A DNA stretch of 64,000 bases. It comes from Ascaris suum. Taxonomy: Eukaryota; Nematoda; Chromadorea; Rhabditida; Ascarididae. The position numbers were made by a program, and so were the translations under genes. Below are positions 13,602 through 27,808 of the stretch, piece by piece. The DNA lies in NCBI GenBank assembly GCA_013433145.1, contig CM024182.1, forward strand, positions 2,652,501 through 2,716,500, read 5' to 3'. The first letter of the stretch is position 1; the number at the start of each line of letters is the position of its first letter. Below the pieces are notes generated by a model. That model ran no database searches and was not told the DNA's origin. It saw only the letters and a program-made list of their open reading frames with translations.

Positions 13602-13739
13602 TTATGTGGCGATTGGTAAGGTGGAAAATGCGGTTAATGTTGATAAATCACATCGTGTGTATGACGTTGCGCTCGTTGATTCGCTTGCTGCCAGTCGCTT
13701 GCTGCCAGTCGCATCGCCACCGCCATATAAAGCGTTCAT
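13602..13739 (-). CDS. Candidate short frame, 45 residues, possible 5' exon of the 13.1 kb locus
   Basis: ATG frame of 45 residues starting MNALYGGGDATGSKRLAASE, Ser/Thr-rich, ending TAA. It overlaps an alternative frame that is also open after an ATTTCACTCAG acceptor. Because two frames are open, the reading cannot be fixed from sequence alone. It contains the translated form of the 14-base tandem duplication at 13684-13711. Confidence 0.2.
   Translation of the reverse strand: MNALYGGGDATGSKRLAASESTSATSYTRCDLSTLTAFSTLPIAT
13684..13711. repeat. 14-bp tandem duplication
   Basis: TTGCTGCCAGTCGC occurs twice head to tail inside the coding-like minus-strand segment at 13602-13739. Confidence 0.9.
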
Positions 13740-14467
13740 TTTTAATGTGCAAACATCGCTTCACTGAGTGAAATATAAATGCGCTTAAATATGAGTGCTT
13801 TCAATTCGTTTAGAAATTTTCAGTCACCTTTACAAAAAGGCATTTGAAATCGTCTGCAAATTTTACGTTTGCGATTATCGGCAATCATTGATAAACACTT
13901 TTCGTACTTTCACATTTCATTTGCTTATTTATTAGCTATGTTTTCATAGGTCTTTAAATATTCCAATATAGGCAATCTTTATATCCGGTCATTTGAATAT
14001 TTCATTTGCATAAATTGGTCAAAGGTCACTTCATTTATCGTGCACGTTAATCGGATAACACAGCCGATCGCAGCTCATTCATTCGGCATTTTATTCATTC
14101 ACTTCGCTAGCAGTCAAATCGCTATACTTCAGAGATCATTCGAGGATTTATTCATCTCTAAAGCATCTATCAGATATCATCAAATATTTATTCATCAAAT
14201 ATCAGCCGTCATTTTTGTGGATTTCCCTTATAGCGTAGCTGGTAATGAACACAACGCATTTTCGAATATTTTTTTTTAAAGTTTTGGCTTTCCTTCAGTT
14301 CAAGACTAAAATGCTCAGATGAATAATATATAAACCTCATGTGGCTCCGGAAAAGTCTTTGATTCGTAAATCTTTGCTTGCGTTTCTGCGCATCTATACA
14401 TGTGTACATCTGCATGTGTCTATGCGGTTGGGTTCATATGGTGATCACTTTGACTTCATTTTTTTTT

Positions 14468-14516
14468 GGGAGGGGGGGGGGGGAGGAAGGAGGGGTGGGG
14501 CTGGTGGAGGGGGTGG
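14468..14516 (+). repeat. G-rich tract with G12 core
   Basis: Runs of G (12 uninterrupted at 14472-14483) separated by single A, T or C bases over about 50 bases. Confidence 0.95.
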
Positions 14517-15549
14517 AGCTAGGTGGTAGTTACAAGGCGAGTAAGGCCGCATTGATTCGCTTCGATTTAACCAAGTGCCCTTCGCAACATTAGAATACTG
14601 TAGCACCAAGGTATTATTATAGAACCCTTTTATTCTAATTATGACAACAAAGATAGCCTTGCTTCATTGGAATACTGAATATATATGGCAGATTGCTCAT
14701 AGTGCTTTTGCAAGATCCTATCATCTCTTATAATATAAACTACCTTGCCATAATACTCTCATCTTCGACCAGTTGTTTAAGCTGGAAAGGAACTTGTTTT
14801 ATGTCCTGACCTCTTAGCAGGAGGTTGGTTCCTCAGCGCTTCAAATGCTTTGAGTTCATATCAACGACTTTGTCATATACCCACATAGACTAATTCAAAG
14901 AGTAAGCTCGTTAGGACGTTTCACTCGATATATTGGATGCCTTTGGCCTATATGAGAAACGTGTAGTAATGCACCTCGATCAGCATAGTACCTGAACTAA
15001 AGTCAAGCTCAGTACCTGATGATCAATCGAGATTGTACGGTGGTTTCTTGAGAGAGTGTTCTCCAACAAACTATCTGCAGTTGAATGACATCATTTAGCT
15101 TCACATGTTCTATGAATTTCTTCATTCACAAATGTTGCAATTAAAAACGTCAGCATAATTGGCATATGCAATGCTTACTATCGTAGACTCAGTTATCATT
15201 TTCCACCTATATCTTCTCTGATTCCAGTTATGCAATCTTTGATCTTTGATGAATATATGATGATAAAATTATTCGATATTTAAAAATATTGGTAAAAATT
15301 TAATTTAAATAATTGAAAATTTCTTTGAATATTTATTAAATATTTGTGTGATTATCATTATTATCTTCTATTAACTAATTTATAATCCAGCCTAAGCTGA
15401 TCATAATGTTGCAGTGATTATCAACTCGTAGTTTATCTCTCTGCCCTTTCCCTTTCTTCTTATCTAAAAGAAACAGTTAGTTAAATATCGAAGAGTACGG
15501 AATAGATGCCGCTGAATTATCTTTCTCAGTTGAATGGAGTTTACTGAAT

Positions 15550-15765
<216 letters not shown>

Positions 15766-16680
15766 AACCGACGAAAACGCTGAAAAGAACGTTAACATAG
15801 CAAGTACGCTTAACATAACACCAGTTCTGCTTTGTTCGAGTGCAGCATTCTTTCTACGGCTTTACAAAATAAGACGGCATCTTTGGCTAAATCATTATAG
15901 ACTGGATTCATTATAGATCGGATTAAGATCATCTACGTTTAATAGATTTTTTATTGCACCTTTCATGAAAATATTTCCAACGACTTATCGTCTACTGTTG
16001 TCGTCTTCAATCTCACTTCCCATATGCAAATTTATCTCCTTTTTCCATAAAAATGCGCATAAAATTTCCGAAAAAAAACCATCAGTAAAAATAATGGTAT
16101 CCGAAAAGGGCCAGCTTTGATCTATGCGAGAAGCTTGGATTGCCTGCGTTTGACTTTGAAGGATTAGGCAACGAGGTAATCTGTTGACCGCAAACAGTTT
16201 GATTGACACTCCATCTAGGCTCTCACACAGCTTAACTTCCTCAATCGTACAAATTGCGTTCCATGAGGTGATCGTTCGTTTAATCTTAACGAATATAAAG
16301 CGCACATTTATACCACAAATATTTTTAATCATTTATAAGCTATTCACCGATTATTCCATAATGAATGCGCAAATATTTTATGCGTTTTCTTTTACGAATT
16401 TATTAATCTCCGATTTTTTTTCACCTATATAAATCCCATTGAAAAAAAATTCCTTGATATAATTTTCTTTTTATTTTAACTTCGTTTAAAAACTTCAAAC
16501 AATAGAAGTTTGAAATTGTGATGTAGAAAATCCTTTTTTGCAAATTTTGCACTTCGTTTTGTTGGAATACACTTGGAGATTTTCAAAATACGCCAAACTA
16601 AGAATGATTTTTAGTAGGAAGATAAATTGTTATTTATTGCATATTGTTTCGATGTGATTTCGGAATGAATCTGAAATTGT

Positions 16681-16709
16681 GGGAAGGGAGGAGGGGGGAG
16701 AGGGTAGGG
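16681..16709 (+). repeat. GGG/GGA tract, G-quadruplex candidate
   Basis: GGGAAGGGAGGAGGGGGGAG followed by GGG runs; five G runs in 29 bases. Confidence 0.85.
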
Positions 16710-19700
16710 ATTACATAAAATTTTTTAATATTTGAATGCATTTTATCTCAAAAAGAAAAATATTTTCAGCAGAATTTCTATTGTAATCGAAAAGGTTATT
16801 TATTATTTCAACTGGAATTTACAAATTACAAAGTAATCTTAGTTCGCTGAGTAAATTTCAGTGCGAAATGATTTTAATTATTTGAAATAAAAATTATATC
16901 TATCATAATGATACACTGAACTGATAGGAGTATTGATGATCGATGTTGAGTTGAGAGCAAGGAGAGTGTTTCGAAGAGGGAGGAAAGAACGAAACTGAAA
17001 TCATAGCGTGCAATGAGGAATTGTAATTGCCGTTAAGTTTGCAGTATAAGTGAGAGATAGAACATGATGAAGCATTGCTGCAGCAATTTCTCTTGTTCCC
17101 TCAAGGAATGAATTTTCCCAGCAATATCTATATCAGAGATAGGGTGGGGTAGAGGGTTGAAGGGGACAATGATAGACTAAGGCTTTAGGGCACAACAGCA
17201 TGTATGTATGACTTGAAATGAAAAAAATGAGCTGACACTGCTAAAAGGCAATATGAAGTTTTCAACTTCTCTTAGAAACTTGTCAAGGTTTTCTTTCATG
17301 AAAGTGTACTCTCTATCGTAACTCACTTCGGTGAAAAGACAGCAAAACTCTTGATCTCATGAGTTTGACATCACGTCAACCTTAGCAATGAGTGATCATT
17401 TTGAGACTTTCTCATGTAACCTATACTTGTCTCTTTCTGTCTCGAGTCATAATTACGATAAAAGTTTGATTTCCTGCATTTAAGTGAATGATTTGAGAAA
17501 TAATATGGATGGATGAATATTGCTTCGATTATTTGGAAAATTATACATTAGCGTTAATGCTATTTGCATCGATAAATATATCTATAATCTGATTCAGTAA
17601 TACTTCAGTATTCAGTAATACAGTAGTAATATATGGAAAATATATAGAAAAATGTGAGACGATTTTTGTGTAACATATAACGAAATTAAAAACTCTCATC
17701 TAAAAACTTATCAAAACTCTTATCACATCCGATGTGGTGCACTCTTCCTCTAGCCACTATTTATCATAACCAAATCGCTATTGATATTTCACGACTGTGA
17801 TAAGAAAGTAATATCACATAATCTTCGCCGTCTTTTGAAATGTTAAGGATTAACTATATGTGGGGTGATCATTCAGATATGTAAACATTCATGATTAGAT
17901 CTCTTCTTATGTTCTTTATAATTTAGTGCGATATGCAAATATTTCTAACAAATATTACAGTAAAAATGTATAATATGTAGATTACTGCCAAAAGAGGCTT
18001 CAAATATGCTCCTCCGGGGTCGAAGTTTCTAGGCAATTAAATTTGAAGTCTTTCGAAGAACGATAATTTTAAAATTAGAGTTATTAAACCAAGTACGCGT
18101 AATGTGAACTCTGAGATGCCTTCATTTAACGTACTTCACGTTCACTTAGCAACATCAAACGATACTTTAGACATTCAAAAGTGCCAAAAAATTCGTAGGA
18201 ATTTTACACCAATTGATTTTGTATTTTGCGTCGGTCGAGACACAGCATAATGGTTCCCTCGTTCCTCCAGAATATTGAGTAGAATGCATCGTATATTTAG
18301 CGGTATCTAGTAAAGATCGAGCCGTTCCCGATCTACCAACAATTCCATGGGTATGTAAATTTGGGACAAGGGTTCCCATATGTCGTAATACTCGAAGTGG
18401 AGTGGATTATTTCTCAAATGCGTATGAATGCGATCAAATTCGTTGGACGACATGGAAAGTCAGCAGCAACGTCGAATGTGTCCTGCGAACGATATCGTTG
18501 CGCCTTTGCACGAGGAGTATAAGCAGGTATTCTGCGCAGGTAGCTTGTTACATACACATTTTGCACGGCATTCTACGTAGATTAAATTCCCGGCAATAAC
18601 TTTGGGAGAATAAATCTCCATCGTCGTCTACTACATGAGACCATGCAATAACTCATTACGTGAGTCTGAAAACTAAGTAATCGCTCATGATAGACTAGAT
18701 ATAAAAGGCTAATTCCTTTCAAGTTTTTGCTTCATATTCAAAGCACTTTAGCATTATAATGATATTTCTAACTCATCTCTTATGCTTTACAGTTAAACTA
18801 AGCCTCTACAATTAGGTATCTATCAGGTGTAGATATTCGGTTTCCTATAAATTTCTCTAGCACATTCTACGCTAATTCCATATGCAGTACTAAATTTTTC
18901 GTAATAAGTTCTAACTAGTTATTTGCCGTTTGCTCGCTCGAGAGAGTAATAGACTGGAAGTCGATTCATCATAACATATTATTCCTTGTGGAATTCGCTT
19001 TAAATATGAAAATTTCTTATGATAGTCGTATTTGTTAGTCATTTTTTCAATTCGGAAATTTTAGGTGGCTTTAAGAGTAGCGCTAATACCGCTCCTTCAT
19101 ACTATTACCTCTACCTGTTTTATAACTGTCCTGCAATGATACCGTATCACGGGCAAAGTCTCGGCATTATGTAGAAGTAAAGCAACAGTCAAAATCATTG
19201 CTACGCCGTAACACCTGCAATGTGGGGTTGTGGGGAGTGATTACAGGGACACGATGTGAGAGCTTCAAAAAAAGTGGTCAACACACGAGGAAAGGTGCTT
19301 CAAAAGAGGTCTACTGAGATATACTAAGGGAAGCGGATAATCAGCAATCAAATATATGATGCAATATAAATGCTCTTAGCCGGGATTTTCTTTTAGCGGA
19401 AGTATTTAATAATGGTTTAATACAAAACTAGATACACCAAGCATAGATATTACCAGGTAGAGATATTATCGGTAGATAATAGGCCAAATAAAATAAAAAG
19501 CGTCATATTTGGATAAGAATAAAATAATAGCGTATGCTTGATAAGAAAGACGAGAATATTGACAAAAAATGGTACTTAGATGTAAAAAAAGGTACTTCGT
19601 TACCAGTCTTAGGGAACATTCTTTCAAGATATGCAGCAACTGCTATAGTGGAAGTTACTCTATGGTATAAGTGGTTGAAGTAGAATTAATGGGGATAATT

Positions 19701-20307
19701 TCAAAGATTTATACCAGCAAGTAGAACTGAGATGACTAATGAACGAATTGAGCGATCAAAAATCAAAATCAAGCTAACATCCTCAATTTTATCTAGAAGA
19801 GGCGAAAATATGAACATTGCTACCGCATTGCATTTTTCGTTTGCTGCAGTGATCATTGTAACACCTAGTTGCATGCTTATATCATATCCATATCTACGGA
19901 GTAATGAGGCCAAATAAATTGGAAATTTGCATAGATTGATCGATAGGGAAAATAGTAAAATATACTATCGCAATACATGCGTATTTGAGAGTATTTAAAT
20001 ATAGAGCAAGAAGTTTTTAAGGAATCAACCGTGCGTCTATGCTTCACCATATCGCTAAGGAGCAAAAATTGTTTTTTGATAGCTTGTGAGATAAACAAAA
20101 CGATGAGGACATGAAATCATGAGATCACCATCCTATATCGAAGTAATAAAATACTAAGAGCAATCAATCATTTATATACAAAACAGCTAATGCATTATAT
20201 ATGCTTACTTTTAACGATGCAAAGAGTACATAAACGGCAAAAGCTATGAGGCGTCATCCCTCTGTCTATAGCATATTACAACGATGTAAACATCGCTTTT
20301 TCAACTT

Positions 20308-20349
20308 ATGCAGTAGTGGACATCCAAAATGCAGTAGTGGACATCCAAA
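20308..20349. repeat. 21-bp perfect tandem duplication
   Basis: ATGCAGTAGTGGACATCCAAA occurs twice in a row. Confidence 0.95.
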
Positions 20350-21116
20350 CCTTATTTACATCCATAGCTGTAACCAACTTCAAATTTTATTTAAAAAGTT
20401 GTAATAAATGAACCGAATTGAAATAACTTTCGACAACAATGTAACCCGTCGAGTTGAGCACTAAATTCCTCACTTCAGTCATCCCATATGGCGCAACAGC
20501 AATGGTTGTTTTAGTCTGTTTTTCGAAAATTGCGCAGTCCACGGTGATGTTTAGGAAGATTTATTCCCGAATAGAATTTTCTTCGATACCTTCCTTAGCC
20601 ACTAACAGAAAAAGAAGGCCTATTTGAAAAAGAATACACTATTGAATGGAGTGTTTCATCTCGAGACTAGCAGAAATAGTTCACTTTAATTTTCGTTGAA
20701 AATAAACTCAAGAAAAAGAGTCTCAATGAATGAAATAATCTTTATCTAAGCGATAATAAATGATAGAACAAATTGTTCAAGTCGAAGATCGTTTTAAATT
20801 TCACACTATCTCACAAAAATTGCAAGAAATTAAAAACTTTAGCGGTCTTTTCAATGAAACGCTATTGTGTATTTCGCTTATTAGATTAGATTCTAACATA
20901 ATACTTTATATGCTCTTTGCCATCTCCTCATCTTTTGCGGAAGTGCTTTCCAGCAACTTCCTCATATCACAGATTTGCCGTTGGGAAATACGTTCATGAC
21001 CAGTTACAAAGTGTCACTTACTAATATAGAATTTGTTAAGAGTGTGATTCTAATCACTGATGTATAAATGGAGTGATTTATAGCCTAAGGGTTATGATTG
21101 GCGTATACTACTGTAG

Positions 21117-21227
21117 ACATACGAAGGCGGTGAGGCCAATTTCTGGCAACTAGCCATTCGGACGGGGGCACGCCAATTGGGCGGAGCGTTCACAAACGGC
21201 GTTTCTTTTTGTGCACCGTCATGTTGA
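21117..21227 (+). CDS. Candidate terminal exon, 36 codons, in an island open on both strands
   Basis: Acceptor TACTACTGTAG, then TYEGGEANFWQLAIRTGARQ and on to a TGA. The opposite strand is also open for about 57 codons across the same bases (including NAPPNWRAPVRMASCQKLAS), so strand cannot be assigned. The island is clearly richer in GC than its flanks. Confidence 0.18.
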   Translation, partial: TYEGGEANFWQLAIRTGARQLGGAFTNGVSFCAPSC

Positions 21228-22099
21228 CAAATCGTTAAGCGTTCTTGACTCTCTTGTGGTACTCACCATCCATATTCATTTACCATTCTTCCAAGGAATG
21301 CTCTTCTATAATTCACAGAGTTCTTCTTATTAACGCATCGAATATAGGCTTCAAGTTGATCAATCTTTTGCTTATCACTTATCGTACTAATTTAAACCGA
21401 TGATAAAAATTTGCATAATTCGAAGTTGTTTTACTTGCTTGAATTAGAGTAATTCTTCAAACTTATTTACCTGAACTGATGGAGATTTTTATTCACCAAT
21501 ATATGATGTCTTTTTAAATAAATCTTCCGTTTAACTAAAGAAACAAAACGGATTTGATTCGCTCAGATTAGAGTTCTTCCGACGCTATTGTCTTGCCCTC
21601 TAAGATGCGGTATCGTTTGATTTCTCTACGAAATCTTGTCTTTCAATATTGCCTATAAGGGTGATTCAAACGCGATCTCTGCTATTTTCTAGCTTTCTGT
21701 CCCATTTTTCTTTTTGATCCGTGACTTTCAACGGTCTTTTTACTAAATTTTTTTCACTCATAGGAGATGCTATCCCGAAAGATGCAGTTGAAAAAAATTG
21801 CAATAGAACGATGTGAATTCTTCCAAGTTCTCTAAGATGAATTCGTGTAATGGAGGTCGTACAACCTTCTTGACCCCAACGAGGTTTATTTACGTCGTCG
21901 AACTTCGTTTGGCTAGAAATAATTCGCCAATTGTCTATATTCTATTATTTGAAAACACATTTGGCACTGACTATTTTATTTGCCTATTTACTGATTTTCT
22001 TCCCATTACTAGAATATTCCTTCAACAGCAAATATTATCATTTTAATCACCGATCTCTTCACAGTAGAAGTTTGCTTTTTTCAATTATCGGTCTAAAAC

Positions 22100-22171
22100 A
22101 TTATGCGGTTGGACAAAATTATGCGGTTTGACAAAATTATGCGGTTGGACAAAATTATGCGGTTGGACAAA
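22100..22171. repeat. 18-bp tandem repeat, four copies
   Basis: Unit ATTATGCGGTTGGACAAA repeated four times; the second copy has one change (GGTTTG). The period is a multiple of three but one copy introduces a stop in the frame that would read NYAVGQ. Confidence 0.97.
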
Positions 22172-23843
22172 ATTCTATATTCATAAATATCCAAACATTA
22201 ATTTACGAGTGAAAATTCACCGATATCAAAGAAATATTCTTTCATGGAATCAATTGTTTTGTCTCAAAATTCATTTGTTATGATTGGATATCACTGATAT
22301 TTATTAATTACAGATTATATCTAATTCCTATTCACTAATTTTACTTTATTCATTATATTTAATTCCTATTCCATCAAGAATTGATTGATTCGTAGCGCCA
22401 ACTCATGAATCAGTTCTGCGATTATATGATTGAACATTTTTGAATTACAGAGAGTGTAAATGATTTGCCTTTTAGATAAATCAGTAGCGATGAATAAGAT
22501 CATTTCGATAAACATAGGCGATAGAGACAAGACTAGTTTTGTAATATTACAATATCAAGCTTCTTTCATTTGCAAAATTTTGATTATAATATTTCTATTA
22601 TCTACACGAAAAGCTAATTGATTTACCTATGAATACGGGAACTAGCGTGGGAAGGGTAACACAATTTACCTGAGAAGTGGAACATCTCTCCTCATCTAAA
22701 AGCTGTAAAAATTCAAAAGAAATTATTCTGAAATGCCATTCAAATGGGATAGATTTATTGCTCAGAAACTATTGCTGAATTTTAAGTTATCTGACGCGCC
22801 ATCAGTTTTGACTTAAGTTTATCTCTCCAAGAGCTATTCGTCTACATGAATCATACGTTGCAACGTTCGTCATATACATGCTTATCGGCGCTCAAATGTT
22901 TCCATTACAAATGCTTCATATTCACTTACAGCAATCTATCTATTTTATTCATTTAGCATCGTTGTGCTTACATCGCGCTACACCTTTAGCATTTATTTCC
23001 TACTCATTTAAATAGTGTTAACTGATATTTGCCATCATAACATTTGCATATTAAATATTTCAATCGAATATGAAAAGCCGAAATCGGCCAAGAAAAATGA
23101 ATACTTAATGAGAGATTCTGAAAGGTCTCTCTTGTCTCTTTATGCGTTCAAAAATGGCTGAGGCCATATTTGGAATGATATCGCAGTTCGTGCATATCCA
23201 TTATAATTCAAACCGTTGAATGTACTATATCGATTATTCAAAAATTTCTTCATATATTAATGAAAAAGTAAAGAAAACTGTTAGAGTAGCTTGCAGTAAA
23301 TGTATTTTTACATCTCGTTTATGAGATCAATTGACTTCATAATTTCCCTATAAATGATGAAATATATGAAATATTGCAAGCGCAAAAGTTAACGTTCACT
23401 CAGCTTCGATTACAATAATCCATTCTTTTCGTTCGCCTTTATTGGGTTTACTTTGCTATACACCTGTAACGTTTGCTTCCTGTGTGCTCAAACAAAACTG
23501 TTGACTGATCAGAGACGTTTACTGCTTGATTTGGAATGTGCGAGGAAATACACGAAGATTTTAAAACGTAACATTGATATGTACACGGAAAATGAAACAC
23601 AAACATACTAGAAGGTAATGAGGATACATCACATGGAAAAGTGCTGATGATGATACTAGAAAATGTATAAATGAAAGTAGAAGAAGAGAAAATGACAACT
23701 TAATGTAAAGGTAAAATTATACTATCCGATAGGAAACCGTTCGGCTATGAGGAAATTCGAATATTTTGCAATCAGACAGTGTGTTTGCAAAGATAAAATT
23801 TGCAGATTGCAAATCACAGTAAATTGCAGATAAGCGCTAAACG

Positions 23844-23970
<127 letters not shown>

Positions 23971-24346
23971 CTGATTTGGCCATTAAAATTTTTAGAATCT
24001 TATTTTCCCGTTGCTCAAATTTGCATAACATATGCAAAATTTTTGACGCCTTTAGACGTCTATAATTCTTTTCGTTGTAAATTTATGAATTAAAAATAAA
24101 TATAAATGATTACAATATAGTGTGTAATAGACAGATCATATTTCATAAATGTAGATTCAATCATATGTGTAGAGAGATAATGTTGCATAATGTATTATGC
24201 GAAAAAATAGCTTGCAAACTTTGCAATGTTGTGTGTGAGTTAAAGGTTAACATTTGAAGTTATCCTCATCATTCTCTTAAAAAGAAATCTTCGTGATAAG
24301 GCTCATAATTGATAAGTTTATTTATGATTGTGCTATCTATGCTAAA

Positions 24347-24724
24347 TTATCTGTGCCGATGCTGCAATTGTAAGATTAGCTCCCATTGGCTCATCCAGTC
24401 GTCCACGTCTCCTTGAGGACATGCATCCTCTGTCGAGATGCGGTCGAATAGACTGCGAGAGGACACAGGTATAAGGGCGAACAGTTTATCGCTCATATGG
24501 AATAAGGTGATAAACAAGTACGGGTAGGTGCTCGTTCAAAGGATGGCTTCGATCGTCGGCACGATCCCGTAGTTGCATTCGGCGAACTTCACACTGCTGG
24601 CTACCCTCATGGTCACACGCATACCCACTCGGCCTTACGCGCAATTCAATAGGTGTATACATAAGCACATCAATCCCTTTTTATCCTCCCAAAAATTTTC
24701 GTAATGATAGAACTCGCGAGCCAT
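24347..24724 (-). CDS. Candidate two-exon small gene, 63 residues, unknown
   Basis: Exon 24639-24724 starts with ATG (leader ATCCATGG, in-frame TAA upstream) and ends GC|GTAAGG. Exon 24347-24452 follows GTCCTCTCGCAG and ends CACAGATAA. The 186-base intron leaves phase 2 and the junction GC|T continues the frame exactly to the stop. The product begins MAREFYHYENFWEDKKGLMC and ends with an acidic Trp/Gln-rich segment (GDVDDWMSQWELILQLQHRH). It has no signal peptide; its five cysteines include a CLCIHLLNC cluster. The intron is itself GC-rich and open in another frame, so alternative splicing or a different structure (a 75-base intron into frame SIRPHLDRGC) is possible. No family recognised. Confidence 0.36.
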
Positions 24725-26300
24725 GGATAGGGGAGAGAGTTATTGAAATTGTACGCTTATAAGACCTGATACCGAAATCGCTTAGAAGGAGCCGTGCCCT
24801 CCCCCACTCCCCGTAAGATTAATAGTTTTTAGCGGACGCATTCAGGCAATACCCCTTATAAGCTAACGAACGCAAATGCTATAGAGAGATGGTAATCACA
24901 TATAGCCAATATCCTTCTTATTTCTTTTACTCAATATTTAGCGACGAAGCGATAACGATTATGTATACCTTAAATGAACAGCAACAATATTGCGACATAG
25001 CGAAATGAATATAGCGCTGCATTATACGGAATATTGTGCTGCGTTAACCGAAAAAAAAAGAGATGATTTGTGCGTGCTCATCGATTGTGATGTGCTTATG
25101 CGTTTGTGTTTCTTTCGATTTAAAATCGAGCCAATAAATCACTCATCTAACCGTCTGGTGGTGATAGTCTTTGATGGGATTCTCATAAAAATTCACTGCA
25201 TCTCATAATTTCTCGTTCCACTGTTTTTTTTTCGCTTCTTTGTTGGTCGAAGACAAGAAAAATAGATTTGCTAAGTATGAGCAATCATTGGTAAAATAGT
25301 ACCAGTTAAATAATATAGAATTAAATAATCAACATCAAGTGAACATTTAAATAACATAATATAGTAAATACAATTAAAGTAAGGGTAATACTTATTGAAA
25401 GCATGAAGTGATAATGCACAACGAGCTGACGAAGATCGCTATTGTTGGCTTTCATATATATGAGCAATTTTGGTCCTCTTCCTATGTAAGGTAAACATGA
25501 AGCTTTATTACGATCGTACAAAACGAGTTGCCAAATAAGTGTGCTTCATCTCCTCATTTTCGATGTTTTCCAGGTGACAATCATTTTCGACGGTAAGTTG
25601 CATTAGTTGATTACCTTTGCATGATTATTGTGAGTGCACCTAAATCACTCTTTATTATCAGCAAAACGATTAAAGAAATGATATAAAATCAACTCATAGA
25701 TTTGATAGTGGGCATAACAAAGGATTCCAATGAGAAACAAATCATTAAAAAGTGTTGATAAATTTTAGCGCATTTTTGATATAGGTTGAATCAACTTATG
25801 CATACAGCATAATGTATTTATAAATGCAGTATTGTTTAACTATCGAAAATAAAAATGACTATTTATAAGCTAGAAATTCAGGTGAGTTCTTTTCCGTTAT
25901 GATAACATTTAATTGTTCAAAGATATTATCTCATTTTTTTCGTATTGAAAACGAATAAATTAAGCATCAATTGAATAAAATATTCACAAATATTATCAAA
26001 GTTGATGAATTGATCAAAAATTATATTTTTGTCGCAAAAAAAAATTGCGTGACGTTAAGCGAATATAAGTTCGCAATAAAGAGCAAAATAGCGGTTTAGT
26101 GGCCGATTGAGCACAACTCGGAGGCGCAATAAATGCCTAAAATCAGCCCGGCTCATAGTTTTCAGTCGCATTATATGTTTCTATGTGAAACGATACGCCG
26201 ACCGATTAGCAGATTAGTCGACAATTTCGACTGTTTTTTTTTCTCGATTTCTGTTTTGTGTTAGATTGTTCCTAAGTTCGGGCCAGAACTTGATCTCCGC

Positions 26301-26456
<156 letters not shown>

Positions 26457-27039
26457 ATTTAACAATTTAATTCCATTTGATTCCATTTTTGCATATGTAT
26501 CTACAATTGCGCTCATATATATTTGTCGTTTAAGAACGAGGAAAGAAAAACAGTCAAAAGGAGAAGGAGAGGAGGCATATAACAAGTGAGCGAACTTATC
26601 CAATTCGTTTGTATGGACTGTTCATTATTAATATATGGTCGTTTCCGCTCATCTAAGGAAGTGAAGGAATTAGAAGAGAAATAAATTAGGATCGACGCAA
26701 AAGACTAAAAGAAAATAAAGCATCTCGGGAATGTGAGTGGAAGAGAAAAACTTTATCCGCTTGATGCATTCTTTTATCGATTAACTTTACATCCCATTGA
26801 TTTCTACATAATTTTTCAATCATCAAAACATCGAGTGCATTATTGTAATCATTCCTGATTGCTATGTTCATTGTGCAGTTGTTTTTCATACTCGTTCATT
26901 TTTGGTTGAAATGAGATGTGAGGTGTTTCAGCGGTTGAATTCCTCAGGTTCAATGAGACGGGGAAATGTCTCTTTTCATCTTTCTATAAAACGAGCACTG
27001 TACGCTGATAGCCAGTTGATTGTTGCTTTCTCTCTTGTC

Positions 27040-27087
27040 GATCCATAATAAAGTGGGTGCGAGGATCCATAACAAAGTAGATGCGAT
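27040..27087. repeat. 24-bp imperfect tandem duplication
   Basis: GATCCATAATAAAGTGGGTG and a second copy differing at a few positions lie head to tail. Confidence 0.85.
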
Positions 27088-27787
27088 TTTTTCGATGAAG
27101 ACCAATAATTTCAAATATTACCTAAACATTGTAACTACACATACTTTCCATCTTTCAAAATCCTTTTTTTAAAATATTTTCTCATTTATTTAGGTGATAT
27201 TTTCTAATATTTCATATCACTATCTGATATGAATCAATTGAAGAAAATGACAATATTTTCTTGCTGATCAATCGATATAATAAATTAGAACAACAGTTCA
27301 ATTTAAATAAGGCAATAGGATTATTTATGCTGGCTATCGTTAACGAATTGTCTTGAATTGCTTTGATTTTGCATTTTCCATCATTTTCTCTTTTTGTATC
27401 AATTTTGTAGTATTACTGAAAGTATTATGACTTCAAAAGTGAATTTTTTTTAAAGCGGTTACTCACTAGTAAACATTTAACTTAACAAAGAAATGTATTA
27501 TCGAGTAATGCGTGTTTATTTCATAATACAAGTTTTTATTACAGTCGACACTTGTACCTCCAAGAAAAAAGAACCCATTTAACACAAATAATCGTTAATC
27601 TGTTTTTTCTGTCGATAAAAAAGTGTATAGTGTGCAAATCACACCTTACTAGTCGGATGAAGAAGTATGACATTGAAATTTGTTACAGCTTATATAATTT
27701 TGATTATTATTAATGATTTTAAATGAGAAAAAATTCTCCGAATTCGCTTTTTCATTTCAACGTTCTCATCTTTTAGGTGGTCTTCCT

Positions 27788-27808
27788 GGGGGGGGGGGGG
27801 GGGGGGGG
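27788..27808 (+). repeat. Pure G21 tract
   Basis: Twenty-one uninterrupted G residues in an otherwise AT-rich context; can form a G-quadruplex. Confidence 0.98.

Noticed and set aside
13359..13619. 86-codon plus-strand frame ending near a GTAAGG donor
   Set aside because: It is opposite the better-supported minus-strand block and has no convincing acceptor; kept out to avoid double calling.
15985..16332. 115-codon minus-strand frame
   Set aside because: Part looks coding-like, but it has no ATG supported by context, no convincing splice sites and an AT-driven second half.
19250..19340. Faint resemblance to the 3' end of a non-LTR element
   Set aside because: Only one short block agrees, and stops surround it; not enough to call without a search.
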